Shown: positions 46,994 to 60,106, counted from the first letter of the stretch. The stretch is 64,000 bases of DNA from Pseudokineococcus marinus (GCF_037482405.1 NZ_JBBHZZ010000003.1:248001-312000); one strand, 5' to 3'. The notes: generated by a model not told the origin, from the letters alone. A program made the numbers and translations.

Positions 46994-48148
46994 GTGCTGA
47001 GGGTGGGTCTGACGGGCGGGACCGGGGCGGGCAAGAGCACGGCGGCGCGCCGCCTGGCCGCGCTGGGGGCCGTGGTCGTCGACGCGGACGCGCTGGCCCG
47101 CGAGGTCGTCGCCCCGGGCAGCCCGGGCCTCGCCGCCGTCGCCCGCGAGTTCGGCGAGGGCGTCCTCGGCCCCGACGGCGCCCTCGACCGGCCCGCGCTC
47201 GGCGCCGTGGTCTTCGCGGACGCCGGCCGCCGCCGGGCGCTCGAGGCCATCACCCACCCGCTCGTGCGGGCACGCCGCGACGAGCTCGTGGCGGCCGCCC
47301 CGGCGGACGCCGTCGTCGTCGACGACATCCCCCTCCTCGTCGAGACCGGCCGCGGCGCGGAGTGGCCCCTCGTCGTCGTCGTCCACGCCCCGCTCGAGGT
47401 GCGGGTGCGCCGGCTCGTCGAGGGCCGCGGCCTGGCCGAGGACGACGCCCGCCGCCGGGCCGCCTCGCAGGCCTCCGACGAGGAGCGCCGCGCGGCCGCC
47501 GACGTCGTGCTCGACAACTCGCGGGCGGCGGCCGACCTCGAGCGGGGCGTCGACGCCCTGTGGCGCGAGCGGCTCGTGCCCTTCGAGGCGCACCTGCGGG
47601 CGGGGGAGCGGGCGCCGCGGCCTGACCACGCGGTCCTCGTGCCCTACGACCCGACCTGGCCGGCGCAGGCGGAGCGGCTGCTGGCGCGCGTGCGGCGGGC
47701 GGCGGGGGACCGGGCGCTCTCGGTCGAGCACGTCGGGTCGACGGCGGTGCCGGGACTGGCGGCGAAGGACGTCCTCGACGTGCAGGTGGTCACCCGCGAC
47801 CTGGCCACCGCGGGCGCCGTCGCGGACGACCTGCGGGCCGCGGGTCTCGTGCGCCCGCCGGGGGAGTGGTGGGACGAGCGGCCCGACGGGAGCCGGCTGC
47901 CGAAGGCCTTCGCGGCGGAGGCCGACGCCGGGCGCCCCGTGAACTGCCACGTGCGCCCGGCGGGCGGCCAGACGGGGGACGTCCTCGCCCTGCGGGACCT
48001 CCTGCGCCGGGACGCCGGCGAGCGGGAGGCGTACGCGGCGCTCAAGGCGCGGCTGGCCGCGGAGCCCCACGGCTCCGTCGACGAGTACGCGAGCCGCAAG
48101 GGGCCCTGGATCGCCGCCGCGCTCGAGCGGTCCCGCGCGGGCCGGTAG
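46994..48148 (+). CDS. coaE: Dephospho-CoA kinase fused to a GrpB/UPF0157 domain
   Basis: 384 aa. Residues ~1-200 are CoaE: Walker A GLTGGTGAGKST, the Asp-containing VVDADALAREVVAPGSPGL, ITHPLVRARR and VVVDDIPLLVETG. The domain phosphorylates dephospho-CoA, the last step of CoA synthesis. Residues ~215-384 are a GrpB/UPF0157 nucleotidyltransferase-like domain with VLVPYDPTWPAQAERLLARV, the motif SVEHVGSTAVPGLAAKDVLD and a C-terminal helix ending in EYASRKGPWIAAAL. The same fusion occurs in mycobacterial CoaE, where the second domain is thought to help folding or activity. Position between rpsA and uvrB is conserved. Confidence 0.95.
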   Translation: MLRVGLTGGTGAGKSTAARRLAALGAVVVDADALAREVVAPGSPGLAAVAREFGEGVLGPDGALDRPALGAVVFADAGRRRALEAITHPLVRARRDELVAAAPADAVVVDDIPLLVETGRGAEWPLVVVVHAPLEVRVRRLVEGRGLAEDDARRRAASQASDEERRAAADVVLDNSRAAADLERGVDALWRERLVPFEAHLRAGERAPRPDHAVLVPYDPTWPAQAERLLARVRRAAGDRALSVEHVGSTAVPGLAAKDVLDVQVVTRDLATAGAVADDLRAAGLVRPPGEWWDERPDGSRLPKAFAAEADAGRPVNCHVRPAGGQTGDVLALRDLLRRDAGEREAYAALKARLAAEPHGSVDEYASRKGPWIAAALERSRAGR

Positions 48149-48203
48149 CAGGCGCCGGGTCGGCGAGCGCCGGGCCGGCGTCGGGGCCCTCCTCCCGGGG
48201 CCG

Positions 48204-48226
48204 CTGTCGGTGGGCGGGCCTACCGT
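48204..48226 (+). promoter_or_regulatory. PafBC-like DNA-damage promoter of uvrB
   Basis: cTGTCGGTG (48204-48212), exactly 8 nt, then TACCGT (48221-48226), then 7 nt to the ATG at 48234. It matches the RecA-independent consensus tTGTCRgtg-N8-TAnnnT at 8 of 9 upstream positions with exact spacing, the best match in the window. Confidence 0.75.
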
Positions 48227-48233
48227 TGACCCC

Positions 48234-50342
<2,109 letters not shown>

Positions 50343-50346
50343 CTGC

Positions 50347-50364
50347 CCCTCCCTGCCGGGAGGG
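50347..50364 (+). terminator. Small hairpin after uvrB
   Basis: CCCTCCC (50347-50353) pairs with GGGAGGG (50358-50364) around a 4-nt loop, 4 nt after the uvrB stop. It should insulate the following riboswitch transcript. Confidence 0.5.
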
Positions 50365-50414
50365 CGGGCGCGCGGCGCTCTGGGGACCCGCCCGGCGCGT
50401 CGCGGTGGACCGGC

Positions 50415-50444
50415 TTGGCGCCCCCGCGGCCGCGGCCCCATACT
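50415..50444 (+). promoter_or_regulatory. Promoter of the terC operon
   Basis: TTGGCG (50415-50420) and CATACT (50439-50444) are 18 nt apart. Transcription would begin near 50451, exactly where the aptamer sequence starts, so the riboswitch forms the very 5' end of the mRNA. Confidence 0.6.
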
Positions 50445-50450
50445 CGCGGG

Positions 50451-50570
50451 GTCGAGGAGGGGAGTATCCCTGCGCGACGGTCTCGTCATCACGACGCCTC
50501 CCCGGCCCGCCGGCGGCGCTCCGGGGCCGTCGGTCCGCGCCGCGAGGCGGCCGGGCGGGAGAGACCTCCG
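50451..50570 (+). ncRNA. yybP-ykoY (Mn2+) riboswitch aptamer
   Basis: The 5' side has the hallmark AGGGGAGTA (50458-50466) directly after the P1 strand GGAGG (50456-50460). The second hallmark loop CGTCA follows in TCTCGTCATCACGA (50481-50494). The 3' side closes with GAGACCTCC, whose CCTCC (50565-50569) completes P1. Both internal loops and the closing strand are the conserved parts of the yybP-ykoY class, which senses manganese and commonly precedes terC/mntP genes. Here it lies directly before a TerC-family gene. Assignment is by eye, without a covariance search. Confidence 0.82.
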
Positions 50571-50595
50571 GTCGAGCAGCTCTGCCAACCGGAGG
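50565..50595 (+). promoter_or_regulatory. Expression platform: hairpin that hides the terC ribosome binding site
   Basis: CCTCCGGT (50565-50572) is fully complementary to ACCGGAGG (50588-50595), which contains the ribosome binding site 4 nt before the ATG at 50600. Within the loop GCAG/CTGC can also pair. The same CCTCC is the 3' strand of aptamer P1. The two structures therefore exclude each other, predicting translation on when the aptamer is closed by metal. Confidence 0.7.
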
Positions 50596-50599
50596 AACC

Positions 50600-51745
50600 A
50601 TGGACGTGCCCTTCTACGTGTGGGCGATCACCGTCGCCGGCATCGTCGCGATGATCGCGTACGACTTCGTCGTGCACGTGCGGACGCCGCACAGCCCCAG
50701 CATCAAGGAGGCCGCCGTCTGGTCGGCGGCCTACATCGGCATCGCCGTCCTCTTCGGCCTCGGCGTCCTGGTCGTCTCGGGGAGCACCTTCGGCGGGGAG
50801 TACTTCGCCGGCTACATCACCGAGAAGAGCCTGTCGGTCGACAACCTCTTCGTCTTCGTGCTCATCATGAGCAGCTTCGCGGTGCCCCGGGAGTACCAGC
50901 AGAAGGTGCTCCTCATCGGCATCGCCCTGGCGCTCGTCTTCCGCACGATCTTCATCGCCGCGGGGACGGCGGTCATCGAGAACTTCGCCTGGGTCTTCTA
51001 CATCTTCGGCGCCTTCCTCATCTACACGGCGTGGGTGCAGGCCAAGGCGGGCCGCACGGACTCCCACGCGGACGACGAGTTCGAGGAGAACGCCGTCCTG
51101 CGCCTGGCCCGACGGGTGCTGCCGACGACGGACGAGTACCACGGCGACAAGTTCACGACGAAGGTCGACGGCAAGCGCCTCGTCACGCCGCTGCTCATCG
51201 TCATGATCGCCATCGGCAGCGCCGACCTGCTCTTCGCCGTGGACTCGATCCCCGCGATCTTCGGGCTGACCCAGGAGCCGTACCTCGTCTTCACGGCCAA
51301 CGCCTTCTCGCTCCTCGGGCTGCGCCAGCTCTACTTCCTCATCGACGGGCTGCTCGACCGCCTCGTCTACCTGCACTACGGCCTCGCCGCGATCCTCGGC
51401 TTCATCGGCGTGAAGCTGCTGCTCCACGCCCTCCACGAGAACGAGCTGCCCTTCATCAACGGCGGCGAGCACGTGCCCGTGTGGGAGGTCCCCACGTGGC
51501 TGTCGCTGCTCTTCATCGTCGTCGCCCTCGGCATCACGACGGTCCTCTCGCTGCGGGAGAACAAGCGCACGGCGGCCCGGGCCGACGCCGACGAGGCCGG
51601 GGCGAACCGACCGACGGAGGCGCCGTCGGCCACCCGGCGGCCGGTGGGCGAGGGCCAGCGCGAGGGCGGTGCGCTCGACGAGGTCCCGGACGACACCCCG
51701 GCGGGCGCCGGCGGGCGTGACGGCCGCGAGGGTCGCGACGCATGA
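50600..51745 (+). CDS. TerC-family membrane protein, probable metal (Mn2+) exporter
   Basis: 381 aa, ATG with GGAGGA. About nine hydrophobic helices. The two TerC signature regions are intact: EKSLSVDNLFVFVLIMSSF, and SADLLFAVDSIPAIFGLTQE with the acidic residues (Asp in each) proposed to bind metal. The C-terminal ~55 residues are a polar cytoplasmic tail. TerC proteins are linked to tellurite resistance by name, but many are manganese exporters that metallate exported proteins. The Mn2+ riboswitch upstream supports the metal role here. It overlaps the second terC gene by 4 nt. Confidence 0.92.
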   Translation: MDVPFYVWAITVAGIVAMIAYDFVVHVRTPHSPSIKEAAVWSAAYIGIAVLFGLGVLVVSGSTFGGEYFAGYITEKSLSVDNLFVFVLIMSSFAVPREYQQKVLLIGIALALVFRTIFIAAGTAVIENFAWVFYIFGAFLIYTAWVQAKAGRTDSHADDEFEENAVLRLARRVLPTTDEYHGDKFTTKVDGKRLVTPLLIVMIAIGSADLLFAVDSIPAIFGLTQEPYLVFTANAFSLLGLRQLYFLIDGLLDRLVYLHYGLAAILGFIGVKLLLHALHENELPFINGGEHVPVWEVPTWLSLLFIVVALGITTVLSLRENKRTAARADADEAGANRPTEAPSATRRPVGEGQREGGALDEVPDDTPAGAGGRDGREGRDA

Positions 51746-52731
51746 GCGTCCCCGCCTGGGTGTGGGGCGCGACGATCGCCGCGGCGGTCCTCTTCCTCAC
51801 GGCGGACGTGCTGCTGAGCCGACGCCGCCCGCACGTCCCGAGCACGCGGGAGAGCGCCCTGCACCTGGCGGGCTTCGTGGCCGCCGCCGTGGTCTTCGGC
51901 CTCGGCGTCTGGTGGTTCGGCGGCGGTCAGGCGGCGGGGGAGTTCTTCGCCGGCTGGCTCACCGAGTACTCGCTGTCCGTCGACAACCTCTTCGTCTTCC
52001 TGCTGATCTTCCGGCGCTTCGCCGTGCCGAAGGAGCTCCAGCAGAACGCGCTCCTCATCGGCATCGTGCTGGCGCTCGTGCTGCGGGCCGCCGTCATCGC
52101 CGTCGGGGCGGGCCTCATCGCCGCCTTCAGCTGGGTGTTCTTCCTCTTCGGCGCCTTCCTCCTCTTCACCGCCGTGCAGCTGGTGCGCGGCAGCGGCGAG
52201 GACGACGACGAGTTCGAGGAGAACCGGCTCGTCCGGCTCGTGCGGCGGGTGCTGCCCGTGACGGAGGACTTCCGCGGCCCGACGCTCGTCGTGCGGGAGG
52301 CGGGGCGCCGCGCCATCACGCCGATGCTCCTCGTCCTCGTGGCCCTCGGGACGACGGACCTGCTCTTCGCCCTCGACTCCATCCCGGCGATCTTCGGGCT
52401 GACGTCGGACCCCTACATCGTCCTGACGGCCAACATCTTCGCCCTCATGGGGCTGCGCCAGCTCTTCTTCCTCGTCGGCGACCTGCTGAAGAAGCTCGTC
52501 TTCCTCGACATCGGGCTGGCCGTGCTCCTGGCGTTCGTCGGCGTCAAGCTCATCCTCGAGGCGCTGCACGAGAACTCGCTGCCCTTCCTCAACGGCGGCG
52601 AGCCGGTGGAGTGGGCGCCGGTCGTCCCGATCTGGCTCTCGCTGACGGCCATCGTCGTCATCCTCGGGACGACCGCGGTCGTCTCGCTCGCCGTCAGCCG
52701 TCGCCGCGAGCGGGCCGCCGCCCGCGGCTGA
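51742..52731 (+). CDS. Second TerC-family membrane protein
   Basis: 329 aa, ATG overlapping the first terC stop. Same topology and signatures, TEYSLSVDNLFVFLLIFRRF and TTDLLFALDSIPAIFGLTSD, but no C-terminal tail. The two proteins are clearly paralogous, aligning along their whole membrane domains, yet diverged enough to be old duplicates. Co-translation suggests a heteromeric pair or two exporters with different affinities. It is under the same riboswitch. A hairpin terminator begins 3 nt after the stop. Confidence 0.92.
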   Translation: MSVPAWVWGATIAAAVLFLTADVLLSRRRPHVPSTRESALHLAGFVAAAVVFGLGVWWFGGGQAAGEFFAGWLTEYSLSVDNLFVFLLIFRRFAVPKELQQNALLIGIVLALVLRAAVIAVGAGLIAAFSWVFFLFGAFLLFTAVQLVRGSGEDDDEFEENRLVRLVRRVLPVTEDFRGPTLVVREAGRRAITPMLLVLVALGTTDLLFALDSIPAIFGLTSDPYIVLTANIFALMGLRQLFFLVGDLLKKLVFLDIGLAVLLAFVGVKLILEALHENSLPFLNGGEPVEWAPVVPIWLSLTAIVVILGTTAVVSLAVSRRRERAAARG

Positions 52732-52733
52732 CG

Positions 52734-52756
52734 GGTGCGGGCCGCCGCCCCGCACC
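52734..52756 (+). terminator. Hairpin after the terC operon
   Basis: GGTGCGGG (52734-52741) pairs with CCCGCACC (52749-52756) around a 7-nt loop, 3 nt after the stop. The rest of the gap to 52894 has no recognised feature. Confidence 0.6.
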
Positions 52757-52894
52757 GAGCGCGGTGTGGCCACGGCGCGCCGAGCCAGTGCCCGGAGCGC
52801 CGCCCCGTCGGACGCGGACCCGGCCGTGCGCGGGCGCCTCAGGAGCCCCCGGTCACCGGCTCCCGGTCACCGGCTCCGCTCCATCGGCTCTCCG

Positions 52895-53539
52895 TCACCA
52901 GCCCCGGGCGCGCCAGTCGGCGAGGGAGGGCCGCTCGGCCCCGAGCGTCGTCGGCTCGCCGTGGCCGGGGAGGACCTCGGTGCGGTCGGGCAGGACGGCG
53001 AAGATCCGCTGCTCCACGTCGTCGAGCAGGCGGGTGAAGCGCCCGGCGTCCCCGCCCGTGGCCCCGACGCCGCCGGGGAAGAGGCCGTCGCCGGTGAGGG
53101 CGAGCACGCGGCCGCCCGGGTCGTGCAGCACCAGGGCGACGGAGCCGGGGGTGTGGCCCCGCAGCCCGACGACGTCGAGCCGCAGCTCGCCCACCGCGAC
53201 GACGTCGCCGTGGCGCAGGAGGACGTCCGCGGGCACGGGGAGGTCGGCGGCGTCCTCGGCCCCCACGAGCACCTGCGCGCCCGTGGCCGCCACGACGTCC
53301 GGGAGCGCGCGGTGGTGGTCCCAGTGGCCGTGCGTCGTCACGACGGCGTCGACGCGCCCGTCCGCGAGGGCGAGCAGCCGGGGGGCGTCGTCGGCGGCGT
53401 CGACGAGCAGCCGCCGGCCCGTCGCCGCGCACTCCAGCAGGTAGCAGGCGTTGTCCATCGCCGACACCCGCGCGGAGGACAGCCGGGCGGCGACGAGCCC
53501 GTCGGCCACCAGCCCGTCGGACGGGGCCCCGTCCGTCAC
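52895..53539 (-). CDS. MBL-fold metallo-hydrolase (glyoxalase II-like)
   Basis: 214 aa, GTG overlapping the upstream gene's stop by 4 nt. The metallo-beta-lactamase zinc motif is THGHWDHHRALPDV (HxHxDH). Further ligands are the His in LRGHTPGSVALVLHD, the Asp in LTGDGLFPGG and the final His of VLPGHGEPTTLG. This layout is that of small glyoxalase II-like hydrolases that cleave thioesters. A similar hydrolase gene lies between uvrB and uvrA in mycobacteria. Substrate unknown; mycothiol thioesters are a reasonable guess for an actinomycete. Confidence 0.87.
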   Translation of the reverse strand: MTDGAPSDGLVADGLVAARLSSARVSAMDNACYLLECAATGRRLLVDAADDAPRLLALADGRVDAVVTTHGHWDHHRALPDVVAATGAQVLVGAEDAADLPVPADVLLRHGDVVAVGELRLDVVGLRGHTPGSVALVLHDPGGRVLALTGDGLFPGGVGATGGDAGRFTRLLDDVEQRIFAVLPDRTEVLPGHGEPTTLGAERPSLADWRARGW

Positions 53540-55332
53540 CGCCGTCCCCCGGGCGTGCAGTCGCCCAGCGCGTCGGCCGCCCGCACCAGTGCGAGGTGGG
53601 ACAGGGCCTGGGGCACGTTGCCGGCCTGGCGCCCGGCCCCGGTGTCGTACTCCTCCGACAGCAGGCCCAGGTCGCTGCTGCAGGCGAGGCAGCGCTCCAT
53701 GAGCGCGTGGGCGTCGTCGACGCGCCCGCTGCGCGCGTACTGCTCCACGAGCCAGAAGGAGCAGGCGAGGAAGGGGTGCTCGTCGCCGGCCAGGCCGTCG
53801 AGGCCCGGGCCGGTGTCGTAGCGGAGGACGAGGCCGTCGCGCAGGAGGTCCTCCTCGATGGCGGCGACCGTCCCGAGCATGCGCGGGTCGTCGGCGGCGA
53901 CGAAGCCCACCTGGGGGAGCATGAGGAGCGAGGCGTCGACCTGCGGGGAGCCGTAGACCTGCGTGTACGTGCCGCGGCCGGCGTCCCAGCCGTGCTCCTC
54001 GACCTCGGCGCGCACCTGCTCGCGCAGCTCCTCCCACCGCTCCGCCGGCCCCTCCATGCCCCCCTCGCGCACCGCCCGCACGCCCCGGTCGAGCGCGGCC
54101 CAGACCATGACGCGCGAGTGGGTGAAGTGCTGGAGCTCGCCCCGCATCTCCCAGATGCCGTGGTCCTTGCGCTGCCAGTGCTCCTCGACGAAGCCGAGGA
54201 GCGCGCGCTGGAGCGGCCAGGAGAACTGGTCCTCGGCGACGCCCTCGCGGCGCGCCCGGTCGAGCGCCACGAGCACCTCGCCGAGGACGTCGGCCTGGTA
54301 CTGGTCGACGGCGCCGTTGCCGGTGCGCACCGGCCGCGACCCCTCGTACCCGGGCAGGTGGTCGTGCTCGCGCTCCGGGAGCTCCCGCTCGCCCGCGATG
54401 CCGTACATGATCTGCACGTCCTCCGGCTCCCCGGCGACCGCTCGCAGCAGCCACCGGCGCCACCCCTCGGCCTCCTCGCGGTAGCCGTGCGTGAGGAGCG
54501 CCTCGAGGGTCAGGGCGGCGTCGCGCAGCCACACGTAGCGGTAGTCCCAGTTGCGCTCGCCGCCGAAGTCCTCGGGCAGGGACGTGGTGGCCGCCGCGAC
54601 GATGCCGCCGGTGTCGGCGTGCGTGAGAGCGCGCAGGACGAGCAGGGAGCGGCGCACGGCGAGGGGGTGGTGCTCGCCCGGGTCGGCGCGGTCGGCCCAG
54701 TCCTGCCACCACGCCGTCGTCGCCGCCAGGCGGTCGCCGACGTCGAGGCGCCGCGGGACGTCCCGGTAGGAGGGGTACCACGTGAGGCCGACGTCGTGCT
54801 GCTCGTCGGCCGCCTGGTCCCACTCGCCGGCGTGGCGGTGGTCGGAGGCCGTCGGCATGGGCCCGCCGCGCAGCAGGAAGGCGTCGGGTCCGGCCACCGC
54901 GAGCAGGCCCTCGAGGCCGTCGGGGTCGGTGACCCGCCGCACCCACGGCACCGTCTTGGCGTAGTCGGGCCGGATGACGAGCTCCTGGCGCATCCGTACC
55001 ACGCCCTCCACGCCCTCCACGCGGCGCACGAGGTCGGCGCGCTGGTCGTTGGTGGGCATGAAGTCGACGACCCGCACGACCCCGGTCGACGTCGTCCACG
55101 TCGTCTCGAGGACGAAGGAGTCGCCGACGTAGCGTCGCTCGCACGTCGCGTCGCCGTCCGCGGGCCGCAGCAGCCAGCGCCCGTGCTCGGGACCGCCGAG
55201 GACGGCGCTGAAGACCGCGGGGGAGTCGTAGCGGGGCAGGCAGAGCCAGTCGACGCTCCCGTCCCGGCCTACGAGGGCGGCGCTGTGGCAGTCGCTGAGC
55301 AGGGCGTAGTCCTCGATGCGCTGGCTGGGCAT
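53536..55332 (-). CDS. GH15 glycoside hydrolase (trehalase/glucoamylase type)
   Basis: 598 aa, ATG at 55332. It begins RIEDYALLSDCHSAALVGRDGSVDWLCLPRYDSPAVF, the usual start of the actinobacterial GH15 group (given here as positions ~4-40). An N-terminal beta-sandwich is followed by an (alpha/alpha)6 barrel with NWDYRYVWLRDAALTLEALL. The predicted general acid lies in GIWEMRGELQHFTHSRVM, and the second catalytic glutamate in LLSEEYDTGAGRQAGNVPQA. Mycobacterial relatives are trehalases; starch or oligosaccharide hydrolysis is the alternative. No signal peptide, so intracellular. It is divergent from a glucose-6-phosphate dehydrogenase. Confidence 0.88.
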   Translation of the reverse strand: MPSQRIEDYALLSDCHSAALVGRDGSVDWLCLPRYDSPAVFSAVLGGPEHGRWLLRPADGDATCERRYVGDSFVLETTWTTSTGVVRVVDFMPTNDQRADLVRRVEGVEGVVRMRQELVIRPDYAKTVPWVRRVTDPDGLEGLLAVAGPDAFLLRGGPMPTASDHRHAGEWDQAADEQHDVGLTWYPSYRDVPRRLDVGDRLAATTAWWQDWADRADPGEHHPLAVRRSLLVLRALTHADTGGIVAAATTSLPEDFGGERNWDYRYVWLRDAALTLEALLTHGYREEAEGWRRWLLRAVAGEPEDVQIMYGIAGERELPEREHDHLPGYEGSRPVRTGNGAVDQYQADVLGEVLVALDRARREGVAEDQFSWPLQRALLGFVEEHWQRKDHGIWEMRGELQHFTHSRVMVWAALDRGVRAVREGGMEGPAERWEELREQVRAEVEEHGWDAGRGTYTQVYGSPQVDASLLMLPQVGFVAADDPRMLGTVAAIEEDLLRDGLVLRYDTGPGLDGLAGDEHPFLACSFWLVEQYARSGRVDDAHALMERCLACSSDLGLLSEEYDTGAGRQAGNVPQALSHLALVRAADALGDCTPGGRR

Positions 55333-55404
55333 GTGCGGAGGCTGCCACGAGCCCGGCGCCGCGACCTCCGGGCGCCCGCGTGCTCGCGCGGCGCCGGTCC
55401 CGCC

Positions 55405-55421
55405 AGCCACCCCGGGTGGCT
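55405..55421. promoter_or_regulatory. Perfect 17-bp dyad between GH15 and zwf-like genes
   Basis: AGCCACCCCGGGTGGCT is a perfect palindrome around one central base. It lies in the 193-bp divergent gap, where a dimeric regulator could control both genes. It could equally be a chance GC-rich hairpin. Confidence 0.35.
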
Positions 55422-55525
55422 CGGCGCTGCTTGCACCCGTCCGCCGACGACGGGAGGGTGGGCCGCGCCGGGGGCCGCCCGGCCGGGCACCGCCCCGCCG
55501 ACCGCGTCGACTGGAGCCCCGCCCC

Positions 55526-57040
55526 GTGACCACCACCCTCGTCGTCCTGGGCGCCGGCGGCGACCTCGCCTCGCGGCTGCTCCTGCCCGGGCTCGCCGAC
55601 CTCCTCGTCAGCCACCACGGGGAGGGCCTCGACCTGCGCCTCGTCGGCGCCGACCGGGCCGAGCACGACCAGGACTGGTGGACCGAGCGGGTCCGCGGGG
55701 CGGCCGAGGCGGCGGACGCCCGCGGCCCGGCGGTCGACCGGCTCGTCGAGGGCACGCGGTACGCCTCGTGCGACGTCAGCGCGGACGACGACCTCGCCGG
55801 TCTCGTCGCGGAGGCGGCGCAGGACGGCGACGTCGTCCTCTACTTCGCGCTGCCGCCCGACGTGACCGCCGGGGCGCTGCGGTCGCTCGAGCCCGAGCAG
55901 GTGCCCGGGGGGACCCGACTCGTGCTGGAGAAGCCCTTCGGCCACGACGCCGCGTCCGCCGCCGAGCTCAACGGCGTCCTCACGCGGCTCGTCCCGGAGG
56001 ACCACGTCCACCGCGTCGACCACTTCCTCGGCAAGTCGACGGTGCTCAACATCCTCGGCCTGCGCTTCGCGAACCGGCTCTTCGAGCCGCTGTGGAGCGC
56101 CACCCACGTCGAACGGGTCGACGTCGTCTTCGACGAGGACCTCGGGCTCGCCGGGCGCGCGGGGTACTACGACGGCGCGGGCGCCCTCGCCGACATGGTC
56201 CAGAGCCACCTCCTGCAGCTGCTGGCCCTCATCGCCATGGACCCGCCGGCGACGATCTCCGAGCGCGACCTGCGCGACCGCAAGGCCGAGGTCCTGCGAG
56301 CGACGCGGCTGTGGGACTCGGGCGACCCGGCCTCCTGCACGCGGCGGGCCCGGTGGACCGCGGGCCGCCTCGGCGACGAGGAGGTCGGCGCGTACGCCGA
56401 CGAGCCGGGCGTCGACCCGGAGCGGGGCACCGAGACGCTCGCCGAGGTCGTCCTCGCCGTCGACACCTGGCGGTGGGCCGGCGTCCCGTTCCGGCTGCGC
56501 TCGGGCAAGGCGCTGGGGCGGCGCCGCAAGGAGGCCGTCATCACCTTCAAGCACGTCCCGCACCTGCCGACCGGGCTGCTGGGGACGCCGTCGCCGACGC
56601 GCCTGCGGATCGGCTTCGGCCCCGACGACATCACGCTCGAGCTCGACCTCAACGGCCAGGACGACGCCTTCGGGCTCGAGCGCACCGCGCTCGGCACCGA
56701 GCTCTCGCCGGGCGAGCTCACGGCCTACGGGCAGGTGCTCCTCGGCGTCCTGCACGGGGACCCGACGCTCTCGGTGCGGGGCGACACCGCGGAGCAGTGC
56801 TGGCGCGTCCTCGAGCCGGTCGTCGCCGCGTGGCGCGACGGGCGGGTGCCGCTCGAGACCTACCCGGCCGGGACCGGCGGGCCGCGCGGGCACGGCCTCC
56901 TCGAGGACGTCGACGCCCGCGAGTGCGCGGAGGACGCCCAGGTGGCGGCCGAGCGCGGCCCCCGCCGGGCCGCGGGCGAGGGCGGCTCGGAGGGGAGCGG
57001 CGGCGAGGGCCGCGACGGGGACGACCCGCCCGTCGCCTGA
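55526..57040 (+). CDS. zwf: Glucose-6-phosphate dehydrogenase-type enzyme
   Basis: 504 aa, GTG with GGAG ~10 nt upstream. NADP-binding Rossmann motif VVLGAGGDLASRLLLPGL at the N-terminus, LEKPFGHDAASAAELN, and the substrate-binding active-site motif HRVDHFLGKSTVLN. RVDHFLGK corresponds to the classic RIDHYLGK with its catalytic His/Lys. The C-terminal domain contains VPFRLRSGKALGRRRKEAVI. The last ~50 residues are polar and Gly/Glu-rich. It has no opcA or transaldolase neighbours, so it is probably a second, non-operonic G6PD paralogue of the kind common in actinomycetes. Its exact sugar substrate may differ. Confidence 0.85.
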   Translation: MTTTLVVLGAGGDLASRLLLPGLADLLVSHHGEGLDLRLVGADRAEHDQDWWTERVRGAAEAADARGPAVDRLVEGTRYASCDVSADDDLAGLVAEAAQDGDVVLYFALPPDVTAGALRSLEPEQVPGGTRLVLEKPFGHDAASAAELNGVLTRLVPEDHVHRVDHFLGKSTVLNILGLRFANRLFEPLWSATHVERVDVVFDEDLGLAGRAGYYDGAGALADMVQSHLLQLLALIAMDPPATISERDLRDRKAEVLRATRLWDSGDPASCTRRARWTAGRLGDEEVGAYADEPGVDPERGTETLAEVVLAVDTWRWAGVPFRLRSGKALGRRRKEAVITFKHVPHLPTGLLGTPSPTRLRIGFGPDDITLELDLNGQDDAFGLERTALGTELSPGELTAYGQVLLGVLHGDPTLSVRGDTAEQCWRVLEPVVAAWRDGRVPLETYPAGTGGPRGHGLLEDVDARECAEDAQVAAERGPRRAAGEGGSEGSGGEGRDGDDPPVA

Positions 57041-57060
57041 CGGCGAGGGCCCCGGGCTCT

Positions 57061-57091
57061 CGCACCCGGCGCCCTCCCGGCGCCGGGTGCG
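57061..57091 (+). terminator. 13-bp hairpin after the zwf-like gene
   Basis: CGCACCCGGCGCC (57061-57073) pairs perfectly with 57079-57091 around a 5-nt loop. It ends 10 nt before the uvrA promoter 9-mer. Confidence 0.8.
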
Positions 57092-57100
57092 CGGCGGGCG

Positions 57101-57123
57101 ATGTCGGGGGCCGCGCCTACCAT
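57101..57123 (+). promoter_or_regulatory. PafBC-like DNA-damage promoter of uvrA
   Basis: aTGTCGGgG (57101-57109), exactly 8 nt, TACCAT (57118-57123), then 6 nt to the GTG at 57130. It matches 7 of 9 positions of tTGTCRgtg with exact N8 spacing and the TAnnnT box. Leaderless transcript predicted. Confidence 0.65.
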
Positions 57124-57129
57124 CGGCGG

Positions 57130-60036
<2,907 letters not shown>

Positions 60037-60048
60037 CGCGCGAGCGGG

Positions 60049-60070
60049 CCGGGCGGGCGCGTCCGCCCGG
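60049..60070 (+). terminator. Hairpin after uvrA
   Basis: CCGGGCGG (60049-60056) pairs with CCGCCCGG (60063-60070) around a 6-nt loop, 12 nt after the uvrA stop. Confidence 0.5.
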
Positions 60071-60106
60071 AGGACGTCGGCGCGGCCGGGGGACGGCGGC
60101 CTCAAG

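Noticed and set aside
52782..52800. GAGCCAGTGCCC after the terC operon, resembling one core end of the palindromic element
   Set aside because: Only about ten bases match. No paired arm and no second core end at the expected 51-nt distance.
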